From assembly GCF_014235785.1 (NCBI RefSeq), contig NZ_CP060137.1, positions 3,658,001 to 3,722,000 on the forward strand: 64,000 bases of DNA, read 5' to 3'. This document shows, in pieces, positions 15,992 to 24,149 of this stretch. The notes under the pieces are model-generated. The model saw nothing but the letters and a program-made list of their open reading frames with translations. It did not search any database and was not told where the DNA came from. The DNA is from Bacillus sp. PAMC26568. GTDB lineage: Bacteria; Bacillota; Bacilli; Bacillales; Bacillaceae. The stretch's first letter is position 1; every line of letters starts with the position of its first letter. The position numbers were made by a program, and so were the translations under genes.

Positions 15992-17356
15992 TTGAATCAT
16001 TCATATGACATCATCATCTCTCCAATCACTTCAAAAACAATAATTCTGCCGGCTCTAGCCGCACATGAGATCAGCGAAGATATCACTCAAGTCATATTTG
16101 GTACAGCATGTTCCCCTTGCCATGTCACTTTTAAAGAAAACGGCAATTCGATTGAGATTGCTAGAGACTTAGCTGATAACCTGAAACTTTCTTACGGGAA
16201 AACCAAAATATTTTTTCATCGGAATGCAGTCTACCTTGGCCCTCTTATCGGTATTTTCACGGCTGGTTTTACTGATTCTATTCTGCGTCCAATTGGAGAT
16301 CGCTCTTTATTTTTCGCAAAATATTTGACTGCACAAAAGTCTTTGGGGATGTTTGCTTTTGTCTTTGGCGCTCACTTGATTAATTGGGAGACGGGCAGTG
16401 TGAACGGTTATATATTTGATGACGATGGCTGGCGGCAAATTGAAGTTCCCCTCCCAAATGCTGTGTATGACCGCTTGCCAAATCGCAGAATGGAAGATCA
16501 CCGTGCCTTAAAGATCGTAAAGGATCGACTAACAACAGAGTATGGAATTCCTTGGTTCAATCCAGGCTTCTTTGATAAATGGACCATTCATCAGCTGCTT
16601 TTACCGTACGCTGAATCATCACAATATCTTCCGGACACAAAGCTTGCTCCAACCTTAGAAGACATAGAAGAAATGCTGCAGATTTATAAAAGTGTCTATT
16701 TAAAACCGAGAAACGGAAGCATGGGACATGGCGTATTCCAGTTAATTTTTTCACAAAGTGAAAACGTCTATTACTGCAGATATCGTTCGAAAGATGAAGA
16801 TAACATTCTTCGGAAATATAAGACTCTTGATCTTTTCTTGAAACACTCATTTGGAAATCAGGTGTTTGACGATTACCTTCTTCAGGAAAGAGTAAAGCTA
16901 ATGAAGATAAATGGTCAGCAGGTTGACTTTCGCGTTCATACAAATAAAGACTCTGCAGGTATTTGGAATGTTACTGCAATTGCTGCCAAAATTGCTGGAA
17001 AAGGCAGTATGACAACCCATTTAGATAATGGAGGAATGGTTAAAACATTAAAGGAGCTTTTTAAAAATGAAGATGAACGCCGTTTTGCCTTTCATTCTCT
17101 GACCGCTGCAGCAACCTTGATCAGTGAAACAATTGATAGGGAAATCAAGGGATTTATTGGTGAGATCGGTTTCGATTTAGGCATAGACTCCTGCAAAAAG
17201 GTATGGCTTTTTGAAGCGAACTCGAAGCCCGGGAGATCAATCTTTTCCCATCCATTGTTAAAAGAAGCTGATCTCCTTTCACGTCAGCTTTCATTGCAGT
17301 ACGCAACTTACCTTTCAAAAAAAACCATTCAAGATCCTGAGTCTTTATACGAATGA
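15992..17356 (+). CDS. yheD: YheC/YheD-family ATP-grasp protein, paralogue 2 (YheD-sized)
   Basis: 454 aa, essentially the length I recall for B. subtilis YheD. TTG start at 15992 follows AGGAGGTGTTTCA. The order is as in paralogue 1: N-terminal beta domain, FFDKWTIHQLLLPY near 190, nucleotide strand YLKPRNGSMGHGVF near 235, and FIGEIGFDLGIDSCKKVWLFEAN near 390-415. Predicted cytoplasmic enzyme acting in the mother cell on the coat surface. It overlaps the next gene by four bases (ATGA), indicating coupled translation. The split of yheC/yheD names between this and the neighbours rests on length only. Confidence 0.8.
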   Translation: MNHSYDIIISPITSKTIILPALAAHEISEDITQVIFGTACSPCHVTFKENGNSIEIARDLADNLKLSYGKTKIFFHRNAVYLGPLIGIFTAGFTDSILRPIGDRSLFFAKYLTAQKSLGMFAFVFGAHLINWETGSVNGYIFDDDGWRQIEVPLPNAVYDRLPNRRMEDHRALKIVKDRLTTEYGIPWFNPGFFDKWTIHQLLLPYAESSQYLPDTKLAPTLEDIEEMLQIYKSVYLKPRNGSMGHGVFQLIFSQSENVYYCRYRSKDEDNILRKYKTLDLFLKHSFGNQVFDDYLLQERVKLMKINGQQVDFRVHTNKDSAGIWNVTAIAAKIAGKGSMTTHLDNGGMVKTLKELFKNEDERRFAFHSLTAAATLISETIDREIKGFIGEIGFDLGIDSCKKVWLFEANSKPGRSIFSHPLLKEADLLSRQLSLQYATYLSKKTIQDPESLYE

Positions 17357-18414
17357 GTCTGATTAACGCAAAGCCTATTGTTGGTATTTTGACAGGTGAA
17401 GGCGGCAGCGGGAAAATTTTCAACGGAGATGGACAGTTCTTCAAAGCCATACAGCATAAAGCAAGAGAAGCAGGCAGTTTTTGTTATGTATTCACCCTGA
17501 ATGGTGTGAAACCCGATCAGATTGAAGGGCTGATTTACAGCAGAAACAAACAGCAATGGGCAAAAATTGCATGCCCTTATCCTGATCTCATCTATAATCG
17601 GCTTTCCACTCGTAAGGAGGAAGGATCACCACTCTTTCAGAAGTTTAAAGAGCGAATAATGGCTTCAAATATTCCATTCTTTAATCCTTTCTTTTTTGAT
17701 AAGTGGAACGTTCATCAAGTACTGTCCAGGGAACTATCAGCATACCTTCCAGAATCTCAAAAAATGGATACTGCAGCAAACCTTTCTGATTTCCTTTCTA
17801 ACCATCCAAAAGCCTACTTAAAGCCTGTCAAAAACAGCCAAGGTAATGGAATTTACCGAATACAATCTCACGGAACTTTCCTTGATCTCACTTCACTTGA
17901 CGGAATTTCTGAACGATTTCACATTCAGCATTCAGCAGAAAAAATGGCACCTTTTTTTAATGATTATATGATACAAGAAGAGATTGCTGCAGATACGCTT
18001 TATGGCAGAAAGTATGATTTGCGTGTGATTGCTTTGTTAAATAAAAATGATTTTCTTATTTCAGGGATAGGCATTCGTCTGGCAGGCAACAATTATCAGC
18101 TGACAACCCACGTTCCAAATGGAGGATTTATTCTTCCATTTGAGTTGATAGCAGATCGTGTTAATCTTAAGGAGATGCAAATCCTTGCAAACAGCGCAGG
18201 CCATGCCTTAGCTTCTGCTTTTGGACTGATCGGAGAATTTTCTATGGATATCGGACTCACATCCAAAGGACCAATTATTTATGAAGTGAACAGCAAACCA
18301 ATGAGTTTTGATGAGGTCCATATTCAAGAACACCGCATCAATCAGCTCGTTTCCCTCTTTCTGCAGTTATCAAAAGGTACATCTTCACTTCGATCTCAAT
18401 ATCCTTTAAGATGA
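17353..18414 (+). CDS. yheC: YheC/YheD-family ATP-grasp protein, paralogue 3 (YheC-sized)
   Basis: 353 aa. It lacks the N-terminal beta domain of the two preceding paralogues and starts directly at PIVGILTGEGG, the point equivalent to residue about 95 of the others. ATP-grasp landmarks: FFDKWNVHQVL near 115, AYLKPVKNSQGNGIY near 155, FGLIGEFSMDIGL and YEVNSKPMSF near 290-320. The size fits B. subtilis YheC (about 363 aa). The ATG overlaps the previous stop. The next gene, yheE, follows after 24 bases. Confidence 0.82.
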   Translation: MSLINAKPIVGILTGEGGSGKIFNGDGQFFKAIQHKAREAGSFCYVFTLNGVKPDQIEGLIYSRNKQQWAKIACPYPDLIYNRLSTRKEEGSPLFQKFKERIMASNIPFFNPFFFDKWNVHQVLSRELSAYLPESQKMDTAANLSDFLSNHPKAYLKPVKNSQGNGIYRIQSHGTFLDLTSLDGISERFHIQHSAEKMAPFFNDYMIQEEIAADTLYGRKYDLRVIALLNKNDFLISGIGIRLAGNNYQLTTHVPNGGFILPFELIADRVNLKEMQILANSAGHALASAFGLIGEFSMDIGLTSKGPIIYEVNSKPMSFDEVHIQEHRINQLVSLFLQLSKGTSSLRSQYPLR

Positions 18415-18438
18415 AATTATAAAGGAGCGATGAATGAG

Positions 18439-18651
18439 ATGATTACACATTTTCAATGGAAACCTTTATTCAAACAAACGAATTTGCCTGGATGGAGGGT
18501 CTCCTTTTATTTTAAAGGAACTCATTTTGATGCGATCTACCATAAAAACGGCGAAATCGAGTGGGGAACAACCTCACCTGCATCCGAGGATGAAGAAATC
18601 ATTCGTTCTCATATCCATGAGTTAATGCTTTTTCATGTTTATGATGGTTAA
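18439..18651 (+). CDS. yheE: YheE-like small protein
   Basis: 70 aa from ATG 18439 (MITHFQWKPLFKQ); the in-frame ATG at 18430 is only two bases from AAAGGAG and so less likely. Beta-rich sequence GWRVSFYFKGTHFDAIYHKN followed by an acidic helix. The size and the position next to yheC/yheD match B. subtilis yheE, a protein of unknown function probably tied to the same sporulation operon. Confidence 0.75.
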   Translation: MITHFQWKPLFKQTNLPGWRVSFYFKGTHFDAIYHKNGEIEWGTTSPASEDEEIIRSHIHELMLFHVYDG

Positions 18652-18699
18652 AATCGGTTCCTTCTTCGCAAAATAAAGGTACATAATGAAGGAGGGTGC

Positions 18700-18894
18700 A
18701 TGATGAAAAACAAGGATACGAATGAAAGAAAAGATACGGAGTATGAAGGCAGGGATAAAGCTTATCTTGATATCGACCGGATGATAAACGAAGGGCTGTC
18801 AGGCGGTTCAGTTCATATGCGCTACGATTCAGCCAATATTGAAGAGGCACGCGACCTTGAACAAGAAGAACCTCCCTTAAATCATGAGAGCTAG
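18700..18894 (+). CDS. Hypothetical 64-aa acidic protein
   Basis: ATG 18700 (or 18703) directly follows GGAGGGTGC. Sequence MMKNKDTNERKDTEYEGRDK then AYLDIDRMINEGLSGGSVHM; highly charged, no hydrophobic core, ends in LNHES. The strong ribosome binding site and the terminator that starts within its final codons support a real gene. Last gene of the yheC/D/E run. Not recognised. Confidence 0.65.
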   Translation: MMKNKDTNERKDTEYEGRDKAYLDIDRMINEGLSGGSVHMRYDSANIEEARDLEQEEPPLNHES

Positions 18895-18920
18895 GCTATC
18901 GCCAAGCTCTCTTTTTTTTA
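18886..18920 (+). terminator. Terminator of the YheC/D/E operon
   Basis: GAGAGCT-A-GGC pairs with GCC-A-AGCTCTC around TATC, followed by TTTTTTT. It overlaps the last codons of the 64-aa gene. Confidence 0.9.
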
Positions 18921-18955
18921 TATAATAGAAGGGCAGGGAAAGGAGATAGAATATC

Positions 18956-19846
18956 ATGATCGACAAATTAGCAGCTCATTATAGGGAAGCCTTCTCTCTT
19001 GCCTATGCTCAGGATCATAAGGATTACAAATGGTTTAAAACAGACGAGGGTCAATTGTTCGGCATAAAAAAAAATAAACTTACAGAGCAAGAGGATTGCT
19101 TGCTTTCTGCTCTATATGCATCATACGATACAGATACAGGATTTCGGGAGAATAGCAGCAGCGCTGAGAGATGGCTGAACTATTTATATGGAGAAAACGA
19201 TCCGCCCTTTATACCATCATCAAACAGCATCCGGTGTTATTACTTTTACAGCAAACACCAAATCATAGACAAACAGAATTTTGAAGAAGCGATGCAGGGA
19301 TCGATTCCAACCTCAACCATTCTTTGGATTAGCCTTCATAAAGGTATTATTATTGAAGAAAATTCTGAACCTATTATCGATAAAGAAAGTTTCAATCAGT
19401 GGATTGATACCTTTACGAGTGATTTTTTCATCGAACTGCATGTTTACATTGGACAGCTTCAAAAAATGAACGAATCTTTAAAATTAAAAATAATGGCAGA
19501 GCAGCGTTGCTTTGAGACAATATATAAATCATACAGCCGCAGAAAATGCATGACCTTCTATGAAGCACTGCCGATTCTGAATTTTGATAAAGAAAATCTG
19601 ATTACCGAGCATTCCTTTTCTGAGTTTCTTGCAGAATCACTTGAGGATGGAGAGCTTGTTCAGACGCTGAACGTTTTTTTTGAATGCAACTTGAATGTTT
19701 CCCTTACAGCAAAAAAACTCTACATGCATCGGAATAGCGTACAATATCGAATTGAAAAATTCATTGAAAAAACAGGTATGGATATTAAACATTTTCATGA
19801 AGCAGTAGCTGCTTTTCTGGCGCTTCAATATAAAGGACACTGCTAA
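18956..19846 (+). CDS. yxkF: YxkF-like regulator with PucR-type C-terminal helix-turn-helix
   Basis: 296 aa. The last 70 residues read LVQTLNVFFECNLNVSLTAK then LYMHRNSVQYRIEKF, the PucR/CdaR-type helix-turn-helix. The N-terminal 200 residues are not a recognised sensor. It directly precedes msmX, the arrangement yxkF-msmX of B. subtilis, and its length agrees with YxkF. Probable role: transcriptional control of sugar uptake genes, possibly msmX; unproven. Start ATG 18956 lies after AAAGGAGATAG. Confidence 0.75.
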   Translation: MIDKLAAHYREAFSLAYAQDHKDYKWFKTDEGQLFGIKKNKLTEQEDCLLSALYASYDTDTGFRENSSSAERWLNYLYGENDPPFIPSSNSIRCYYFYSKHQIIDKQNFEEAMQGSIPTSTILWISLHKGIIIEENSEPIIDKESFNQWIDTFTSDFFIELHVYIGQLQKMNESLKLKIMAEQRCFETIYKSYSRRKCMTFYEALPILNFDKENLITEHSFSEFLAESLEDGELVQTLNVFFECNLNVSLTAKKLYMHRNSVQYRIEKFIEKTGMDIKHFHEAVAAFLALQYKGHC

Positions 19847-19945
19847 AAATTGGACGCTGTTCATCTTGCACGAAAACCCTTACATTTTTTTGTGCAACCT
19901 GTCCATAGGCTTATCTTCAGAAATGAATTACACTGAATCTATAAA

Positions 19946-19959
19946 TAAAACGTTTTCAT
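19946..19959 (-). promoter_or_regulatory. cre-like CcpA site upstream of msmX
   Basis: Reverse strand ATGAAAACGTTTTA fits the catabolite response consensus well in its first eleven positions. It lies 20 bases upstream of the msmX start, where bound CcpA would block transcription or read-through. The match is visible; regulation is inference. Confidence 0.5.
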
Positions 19960-19978
19960 TTTCTGAGGAGGACTCCAA

Positions 19979-21091
19979 ATGGCTGAGCTTAAACTAAATA
20001 ATATTTATAAAATGTATGATAACAAAGTAACAGCGGTAGAAGATTTTAACCTTCACATTCAAGACAAGGAATTTATCGTATTTGTTGGTCCATCAGGCTG
20101 CGGTAAATCAACGACTCTTCGTATGATTGCAGGTCTTGAAGAGATTTCAAAAGGCGATTTCTCAATCGACGGCAAACGCATGAATGACGTTGCACCAAAA
20201 GACCGTGACATTGCAATGGTATTCCAGAACTATGCACTTTACCCACATATGTCCGTATATGACAACATGGCATTCGGACTTAAGCTTCGCAAGTTCCCTA
20301 AAGAAGAAATCGATCGCCGCGTAAAAGATGCTTCACGCATTTTAGGCCTTGATCAATATTTAGACCGCAAACCTAAGGCACTATCCGGCGGTCAGCGCCA
20401 GCGTGTTGCACTTGGACGTGCAATCGTTCGGGATGCAAAAGTATTCTTAATGGATGAGCCATTATCAAACCTGGATGCTAAATTACGTGTGCAAATGCGT
20501 GCTGAAATTTCCAAGCTTCATCACCGTCTGCAAACAACTACAATTTACGTAACACATGACCAGACAGAAGCAATGACAATGGCAACACGCCTTGTTGTTA
20601 TGAAAGACGGAATCATTCAGCAGGTTGGAGCTCCGAAAGAAGTATATGAAAAGCCGGAAAACCTTTTCGTAGGCGGATTTATCGGTTCACCATCCATGAA
20701 CTTCTTCACAGGCACATTAACAGAAGGCAAGTTCTCAATCGGAACGCAATCCATTGTTGTTCCTGAAGGCAAAATGAAATATTTGCGTGAGCAAGGATAC
20801 GTAGGAAAAGAACTTATCATGGGCGTGCGTCCTGAAGATATTCATGATGAGCCAGTTTTCATTGAATCTTCTCATGGATCAAAAGTTGAAGCTAAAATTG
20901 AAGTATCTGAGCTTATGGGTGCTGAAACGATGCTCTACTCAAAAATTGACGGACAGGACTTTATCGCTCGTGTTGATTCCCGTACAGATGTGAAGCCTGA
21001 TCAAATCATTCAGCTTGCTCTTGATATGAATAAAGCTCACTTCTTCGACAAAGATTCAGAATCTCGTATTCGTCCTGCAAGCGAAAAATAA
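19979..21091 (+). CDS. msmX: Multi-sugar ABC transporter ATPase MsmX
   Basis: 370 aa. Complete ATPase: Walker A GPSGCGKST (residues 37-45), Q-loop VFQNYALYPHMS, signature LSGGQRQRVALGRA near 134, Walker B VFLMDEPLSNLDA near 154, His switch VTHDQ. The C-terminal 130 residues form the OB-fold/TOBE domain (GVRPEDIHDEP) of MalK/UgpC-type ATPases. MsmX powers several sugar importers whose operons lack their own ATPase, so it need not be near a permease gene. Start ATG 19979 follows GAGGAGG. Preceded by yxkF as in B. subtilis. Confidence 0.93.
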   Translation: MAELKLNNIYKMYDNKVTAVEDFNLHIQDKEFIVFVGPSGCGKSTTLRMIAGLEEISKGDFSIDGKRMNDVAPKDRDIAMVFQNYALYPHMSVYDNMAFGLKLRKFPKEEIDRRVKDASRILGLDQYLDRKPKALSGGQRQRVALGRAIVRDAKVFLMDEPLSNLDAKLRVQMRAEISKLHHRLQTTTIYVTHDQTEAMTMATRLVVMKDGIIQQVGAPKEVYEKPENLFVGGFIGSPSMNFFTGTLTEGKFSIGTQSIVVPEGKMKYLREQGYVGKELIMGVRPEDIHDEPVFIESSHGSKVEAKIEVSELMGAETMLYSKIDGQDFIARVDSRTDVKPDQIIQLALDMNKAHFFDKDSESRIRPASEK

Positions 21092-21102
21092 AATATTCGG
21101 GT

Positions 21103-21138
21103 AAAAGCTGTCTGAGATACTTTTCAGACAGCTTTTTT
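21103..21138 (+). terminator. msmX terminator
   Basis: AAAAGCTGTCTGA pairs with TCAGACAGCTTTT around a short loop, followed by TTTA. It also overlaps the 3' end of the leftward gene that follows, so it may serve both. Confidence 0.88.
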
Positions 21139-21382
21139 ATTCCTGAATCTCTATCATCTCTTCATGCATACAATTGCTGCATGAGAACAAATGAACACAA
21201 TGATGGACTTCAAGTGAGTCAATTGCTCCATCAAAAAGCTTCATTGTTTCAATTTCCATATATGCGCTATATGCATCCAAGTAGTCAGTTATTTTCCCAT
21301 GATCCATCATGATTGTTTTACAATTTGGACAGCTCGCATACGTATTAGACTGAAACCCATTACATAAATGACACATGTACAT
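21137..21382 (-). CDS. Small zinc-ribbon-like protein
   Basis: 81 aa from ATG 21382, six bases after AGGTGAT (an in-frame ATG 15 bases upstream has a poorer site). Three CxxC pairs: MCHLCNG near residue 5, CPNC near 20 and CSNCMHEE near 75, a likely zinc ribbon with a helical insert between. Not recognised beyond that. Leftward, between two rightward genes. Confidence 0.65.
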   Translation of the reverse strand: MYMCHLCNGFQSNTYASCPNCKTIMMDHGKITDYLDAYSAYMEIETMKLFDGAIDSLEVHHCVHLFSCSNCMHEEMIEIQE

Positions 21383-21487
21383 TTTTATCACCTGCATGTA
21401 TATACTTACTTCCTCTTATATCTTCCCTTACTATCTTTCACTTTATGTAACTGCATCATTTCCATAATATTTACCATTTTCACATGT

Positions 21488-21516
21488 GCATATATTCTCT
21501 GGTTAAATCCATAATA
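21488..21516 (+). promoter_or_regulatory. Sigma-G-type promoter of sspB
   Basis: GCATA (-35) and CATAATA (-10) separated by 17 bases match the forespore sigma-G consensus (GMATR-N17/18-CATWHTA). It lies about 140 bases upstream of the spore protein ATG, which implies a long leader. SASP genes are classic sigma-G targets. Confidence 0.65.
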
Positions 21517-21529
21517 CGTAGTAACAACA

Positions 21530-21622
21530 GTTGAACAACCCACCGCATCTTATATGATGGGTTAGCCGAGCAAGGCCATGAATCTTCAAGATTCATGCAC
21601 TGGTGCAACTCCAGCTTACCCA
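21530..21622 (+). ncRNA. Structured leader RNA of the sspB gene
   Basis: Within the predicted leader, GGGTTAG (21559) can pair with CTTACCC (21615) with one mismatch, enclosing a perfect stem CATGAATC/GATTCATG with loop TTCAA, a small GCC/GGC stem, and CTGG-TGCAACT-CCAG with a T-loop-like heptaloop. The outline is tRNA-like but too short (64 nt, clipped D arm). The segments GCAAGGCC and CTGGTGCAA-TCCAGC resemble conserved parts of the twister-sister ribozyme as I remember them, but the strand bearing the cleavage site is not seen. An alternative hairpin (AACC...CATC with GATGGGTT) would compete with the long-range stem, as in a switch. Confidence 0.45.
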
Positions 21623-21653
21623 AAAACTATATTACATCAAGGAGTGTTTTTAC

Positions 21654-21863
21654 ATGGCAAACAATAGTGGAAGCAACAATAACCAATTGTTGGTACCAGG
21701 TGCACAACAAGCAATTGACCAAATGAAATATGAAATTGCTAGTGAGTTTGGAGTAAACTTAGGTGCTGAAACAACTTCTCGTGCTAACGGATCTGTTGGT
21801 GGAGAAATTACAAAACGTTTAGTTTCATATGCTCAATCAAACATGAGCGGATTTTCTAAATAA
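21654..21863 (+). CDS. sspB: Alpha/beta-type small acid-soluble spore protein SspB
   Basis: 69 aa. Sequence features [20 protein letters not shown] and [20 protein letters not shown] are diagnostic of alpha/beta-type SASPs; EIASEFG is the site cut by the germination protease Gpr. The protein coats spore DNA in the forespore and protects it from UV and heat. ATG 21654 follows AAGGAG; an in-frame upstream ATG at 21603 lies inside the leader structure and is rejected. Its place beside yheE/yheF/yheG matches B. subtilis sspB. Confidence 0.96.
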   Translation: MANNSGSNNNQLLVPGAQQAIDQMKYEIASEFGVNLGAETTSRANGSVGGEITKRLVSYAQSNMSGFSK

Positions 21864-21883
21864 GACAACTTCATAACATGGCT

Positions 21884-21916
21884 TAAGGACCTTGGCATCT
21901 CGCCGGGGTCTTTTCT
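21884..21916 (+). terminator. sspB terminator
   Basis: GACCTTGGC and GCCGGGGTC form a nine-pair stem with two G-T pairs around ATCTC, followed by TTTTCTC. Confidence 0.8.
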
Positions 21917-21990
21917 CATTGGATGATGTTCTTAGAGCAAACAACTATAAATTTTCAGTTTGGCCGCTAAAAACTTTTTTACTGGAATAA

Positions 21991-22055
21991 CTCAGTATTT
22001 GACTGATAAATCTTGGTATTTGACTGATAAATCACCGTATTTGACTGATAAAAAC
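21991..22055. repeat. Three tandem copies of a 20-21 bp unit
   Basis: The unit GTATTTGACTGATAAATC recurs at about 21994, 22016 and 22036 with near identity. On the minus strand it would encode LSVKYGD-type heptapeptides inside an unsupported frame. More likely non-coding. It lies between sspB and the yheF-like gene. Confidence 0.7.
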
Positions 22056-22183
22056 AGGCTCTCCCGGTTATCACGTTTTTGCCTGCTCTGACCAAGGCTA
22101 TTGCGGTTTTCTAATTTGATCTTAGTATCAAACAAGCTGACCTCTCCATATACATGAGTAATACGCCATGAAGGAGAATGCAT

Positions 22184-22321
22184 ATGTTTGAAACCATTGA
22201 TTGGAGAGCCGTCACGTTCGTTTGTTTTAGCCTCGCACATGAAATGATTGTTCATTTTAACTTGCCCCAAGTGTATTATTTTGAACAGGAAAAAAAGCAG
22301 CTGATAAAGGATGCAAAGTAA
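22184..22321 (+). CDS. yheF: Small YheF-like protein
   Basis: 45 aa, ATG 22184 seven bases after GAAGGAG. Sequence MFETIDWRAVTFVCFSLAHE continuing to VYYFEQEKKQLIKDAK: a hydrophobic N-terminal half and a charged C-terminal helix. Its position between sspB and yheG and its length fit B. subtilis yheF (about 41 aa); identity of sequence was not checked. Function unknown. Confidence 0.6.
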   Translation: MFETIDWRAVTFVCFSLAHEMIVHFNLPQVYYFEQEKKQLIKDAK

Positions 22322-22429
22322 TCTTTGAGTGATAATACCTGGCGGCTTGTCAAAAATGGTTACGTTTATACGAAGATTGAACTGTTTTAATTGAAATATT
22401 CACACGATATAAACATCTGAGCTGCAAGT

Positions 22430-22570
22430 TTCTTACTATCTAATTTATGCTTCTTACTTACAGATTTCCCAGTTTTACTCGCCGAACCCAGATGCATACT
22501 AGCGGATTCTCGCCTCTTACTCGCTGGGCTGCACCTTACGATCTATTTTCTGCGTCTTATTCTCTTTGAT
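22430..22570. repeat. Degenerate short-motif repeat region
   Basis: On the minus strand an AGTAAGA-like word recurs in GCGAGTAAGAGGC, GCGAGTAAAAC, GTAAGTAAGAAG and GATAGTAAGAAAC at 20-45 base intervals. A single related GATAGTAAGAATGCC occurs at about 31025. No open frame. It fills most of the gap between yheF and tcyC. Confidence 0.4.
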
Positions 22571-22660
22571 TTTCCTTTTTTTCCAGATGATTTCAACTGG
22601 TTACAATCGAGTTTCATCACTCTAATAAATGGATCGCCCACAATTCCTTCTTATATCTAT

Positions 22661-22690
22661 AAAAAAAGAGCAGGCAACTTGCACCTGCTC
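22661..22690 (-). terminator. tcyABC terminator
   Basis: GAGCAGG and CCTGCTC form a seven-pair stem; the minus strand follows with TTTTTTT. It begins four bases after the tcyC stop. Confidence 0.85.
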
Positions 22691-22694
22691 GAAA

Positions 22695-23432
22695 CTACTC
22701 TTCAAGTTTTCTTAAAAATCGTTTTGTCCGTTCTTCTTTTGGATGATCAAAGACTTCAGCAGGAGCTCCGCGCTCTACTACCACACCGTTGTCCATAAAA
22801 ATGACTTCATCTGCTACTTCTTTAGCAAATCTCATTTCGTGAGTAACAACGACCATTGTCATTCCTTCTGAAGCTAAATCCTTCATCACATTCAGCACGT
22901 CTCCAATCAGCTCAGGATCAAGTGCTGAAGTAGGTTCATCAAACAGCATTACTTTAGGTTCCATCGCTAGTGCTCTTGCAATGCCGACGCGCTGCTGCTG
23001 ACCGCCTGAAAGCTGAAAAGGATAGAAATCCTTTTTATCGCCAAGTCCTACCTTTTCAAGCAGTGCATTCGCCTTTTTAAGGGCCGTTTCTTTGTCTGCT
23101 TTTTTAACGATTACAGGACCCTCAATGACGTTTTCAATTGCTGTTTTATGAGGGAAGAGATTATAGCTTTGAAAAACCATGCCTGTATTGCTTCTAAATT
23201 CAGTGATTGTTTTTTTAGGCACGCTTCCTGAGAAATCAAGTGTTTGTTCATCAAGCTTAATGACGCCATTTGTTGGGATTTCAAGGACATTCAGACATCT
23301 GAGAAAAGTCGTTTTCCCTGAACCTGATGGCCCGATTACAACGACTACTTTTCCTTTGCCAATCTCTAGATCAATGCCTTTTAATACTTCTAGTTCACCA
23401 AAGCTCTTATGCAATCCTTTAATTGAAATCAT
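22695..23432 (-). CDS. tcyC: Cystine ABC transporter ATP-binding protein TcyC
   Basis: 245 aa polar amino acid ABC ATPase: Walker [10 protein letters not shown] near residue 34, Q-loop FQSYNLFPH, signature [16 protein letters not shown] near 143, Walker [13 protein letters not shown], His switch VTHEM. Last gene of a three-gene cystine-type importer, 15 bases after the permease gene, with a good AAAGGAG site. Energises uptake through TcyB. The TcyABC assignment rests on the binding protein. Confidence 0.82.
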   Translation of the reverse strand: MISIKGLHKSFGELEVLKGIDLEIGKGKVVVVIGPSGSGKTTFLRCLNVLEIPTNGVIKLDEQTLDFSGSVPKKTITEFRSNTGMVFQSYNLFPHKTAIENVIEGPVIVKKADKETALKKANALLEKVGLGDKKDFYPFQLSGGQQQRVGIARALAMEPKVMLFDEPTSALDPELIGDVLNVMKDLASEGMTMVVVTHEMRFAKEVADEVIFMDNGVVVERGAPAEVFDHPKEERTKRFLRKLEE

Positions 23433-23447
23433 ATATTGGCTCCTTTA

Positions 23448-24149
23448 TTACCTTGCAACATAGCGATCCAATTTCCCTTCGATCCGCTGCTGTATGACAG
23501 AGAGAATAAAACAGATTATCCAGTATAGGAGACCTGCCTGCGAATAAAGCAGCAGGAATTCATAGTTGGTTGATGCAATTTCCTGTGCTTTTCTGAACAT
23601 CTCTGTTACAAGAATTAATGATGCGAGTGACGTATCTTTTACCAAACTGATAAAGGTGTTGGACAGCGGCGGAATAGATACTCGTGTCGCCTGAGGCAAA
23701 ATGATGCGCTTCAATGTCTGCGAATAACTCATTCCGATCGAATAGCCCGCTTCCCATTGCCCTTTTGGCGTTGATAAGATGGCAGCCCGAATGATTTCTG
23801 ATGCATAAGCTCCTACATTAAGGGAAAAACCAATGATTGCAGAAATAAATGGGCTGATTGTTACTCCTACACTTGGAAGGCCGTAGAAAATAATGAATAA
23901 TTGAACAAGCAAAGGTGTTCCTCTGATGATTGATACATAAATTCTGGCAATAATCTGGATAGGCTTGATCGTTGATATCCTCGCCAAAGCTGTTAGAACA
24001 GCCAGAATAATTCCAATTACAAACGTAATCAGCGTTAAGGGAAGAGTATAATACAAAGCTCCCTTCACCAAAGGGAGAAGGGAACTTTGTGCGATATTGG
24101 CCAAGCGTTCTAACCGTTCAGGGTCTGCAAAAATGTTATTCAGATACAT
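23448..24149 (-). CDS. tcyB: Cystine ABC transporter permease TcyB
   Basis: 233 aa with about five membrane segments and the permease EAA loop EAGYSIGMSYSQTLKRIILP near residue 150; RGTPLLVQLFIIFYGLP near 80 is typical of HisM/GlnP-type permeases. I take ATG 24149 as the start (length matching TcyB), inside the end of tcyA with a 14-base overlap; an in-frame TTG nine bases upstream is possible. Forms the membrane channel for the cystine importer. Confidence 0.82.
   Translation of the reverse strand: MYLNNIFADPERLERLANIAQSSLLPLVKGALYYTLPLTLITFVIGIILAVLTALARISTIKPIQIIARIYVSIIRGTPLLVQLFIIFYGLPSVGVTISPFISAIIGFSLNVGAYASEIIRAAILSTPKGQWEAGYSIGMSYSQTLKRIILPQATRVSIPPLSNTFISLVKDTSLASLILVTEMFRKAQEIASTNYEFLLLYSQAGLLYWIICFILSVIQQRIEGKLDRYVAR

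Noticed and set aside
21559..21622. Functional opal-reading (UCA) or selenocysteine tRNA
   Set aside because: Total length of 64 bases and a 13-base D region are too short, the T loop lacks the TTC motif, and it lies in a spore-gene leader; treated as a leader fold instead.
21992..22270. A 92-codon minus-strand frame ending in LSVKYGD-type heptapeptides
   Set aside because: It overlaps the better supported yheF-like gene, has no ribosome binding site, and its repeats follow from a 20-21 bp DNA repeat.
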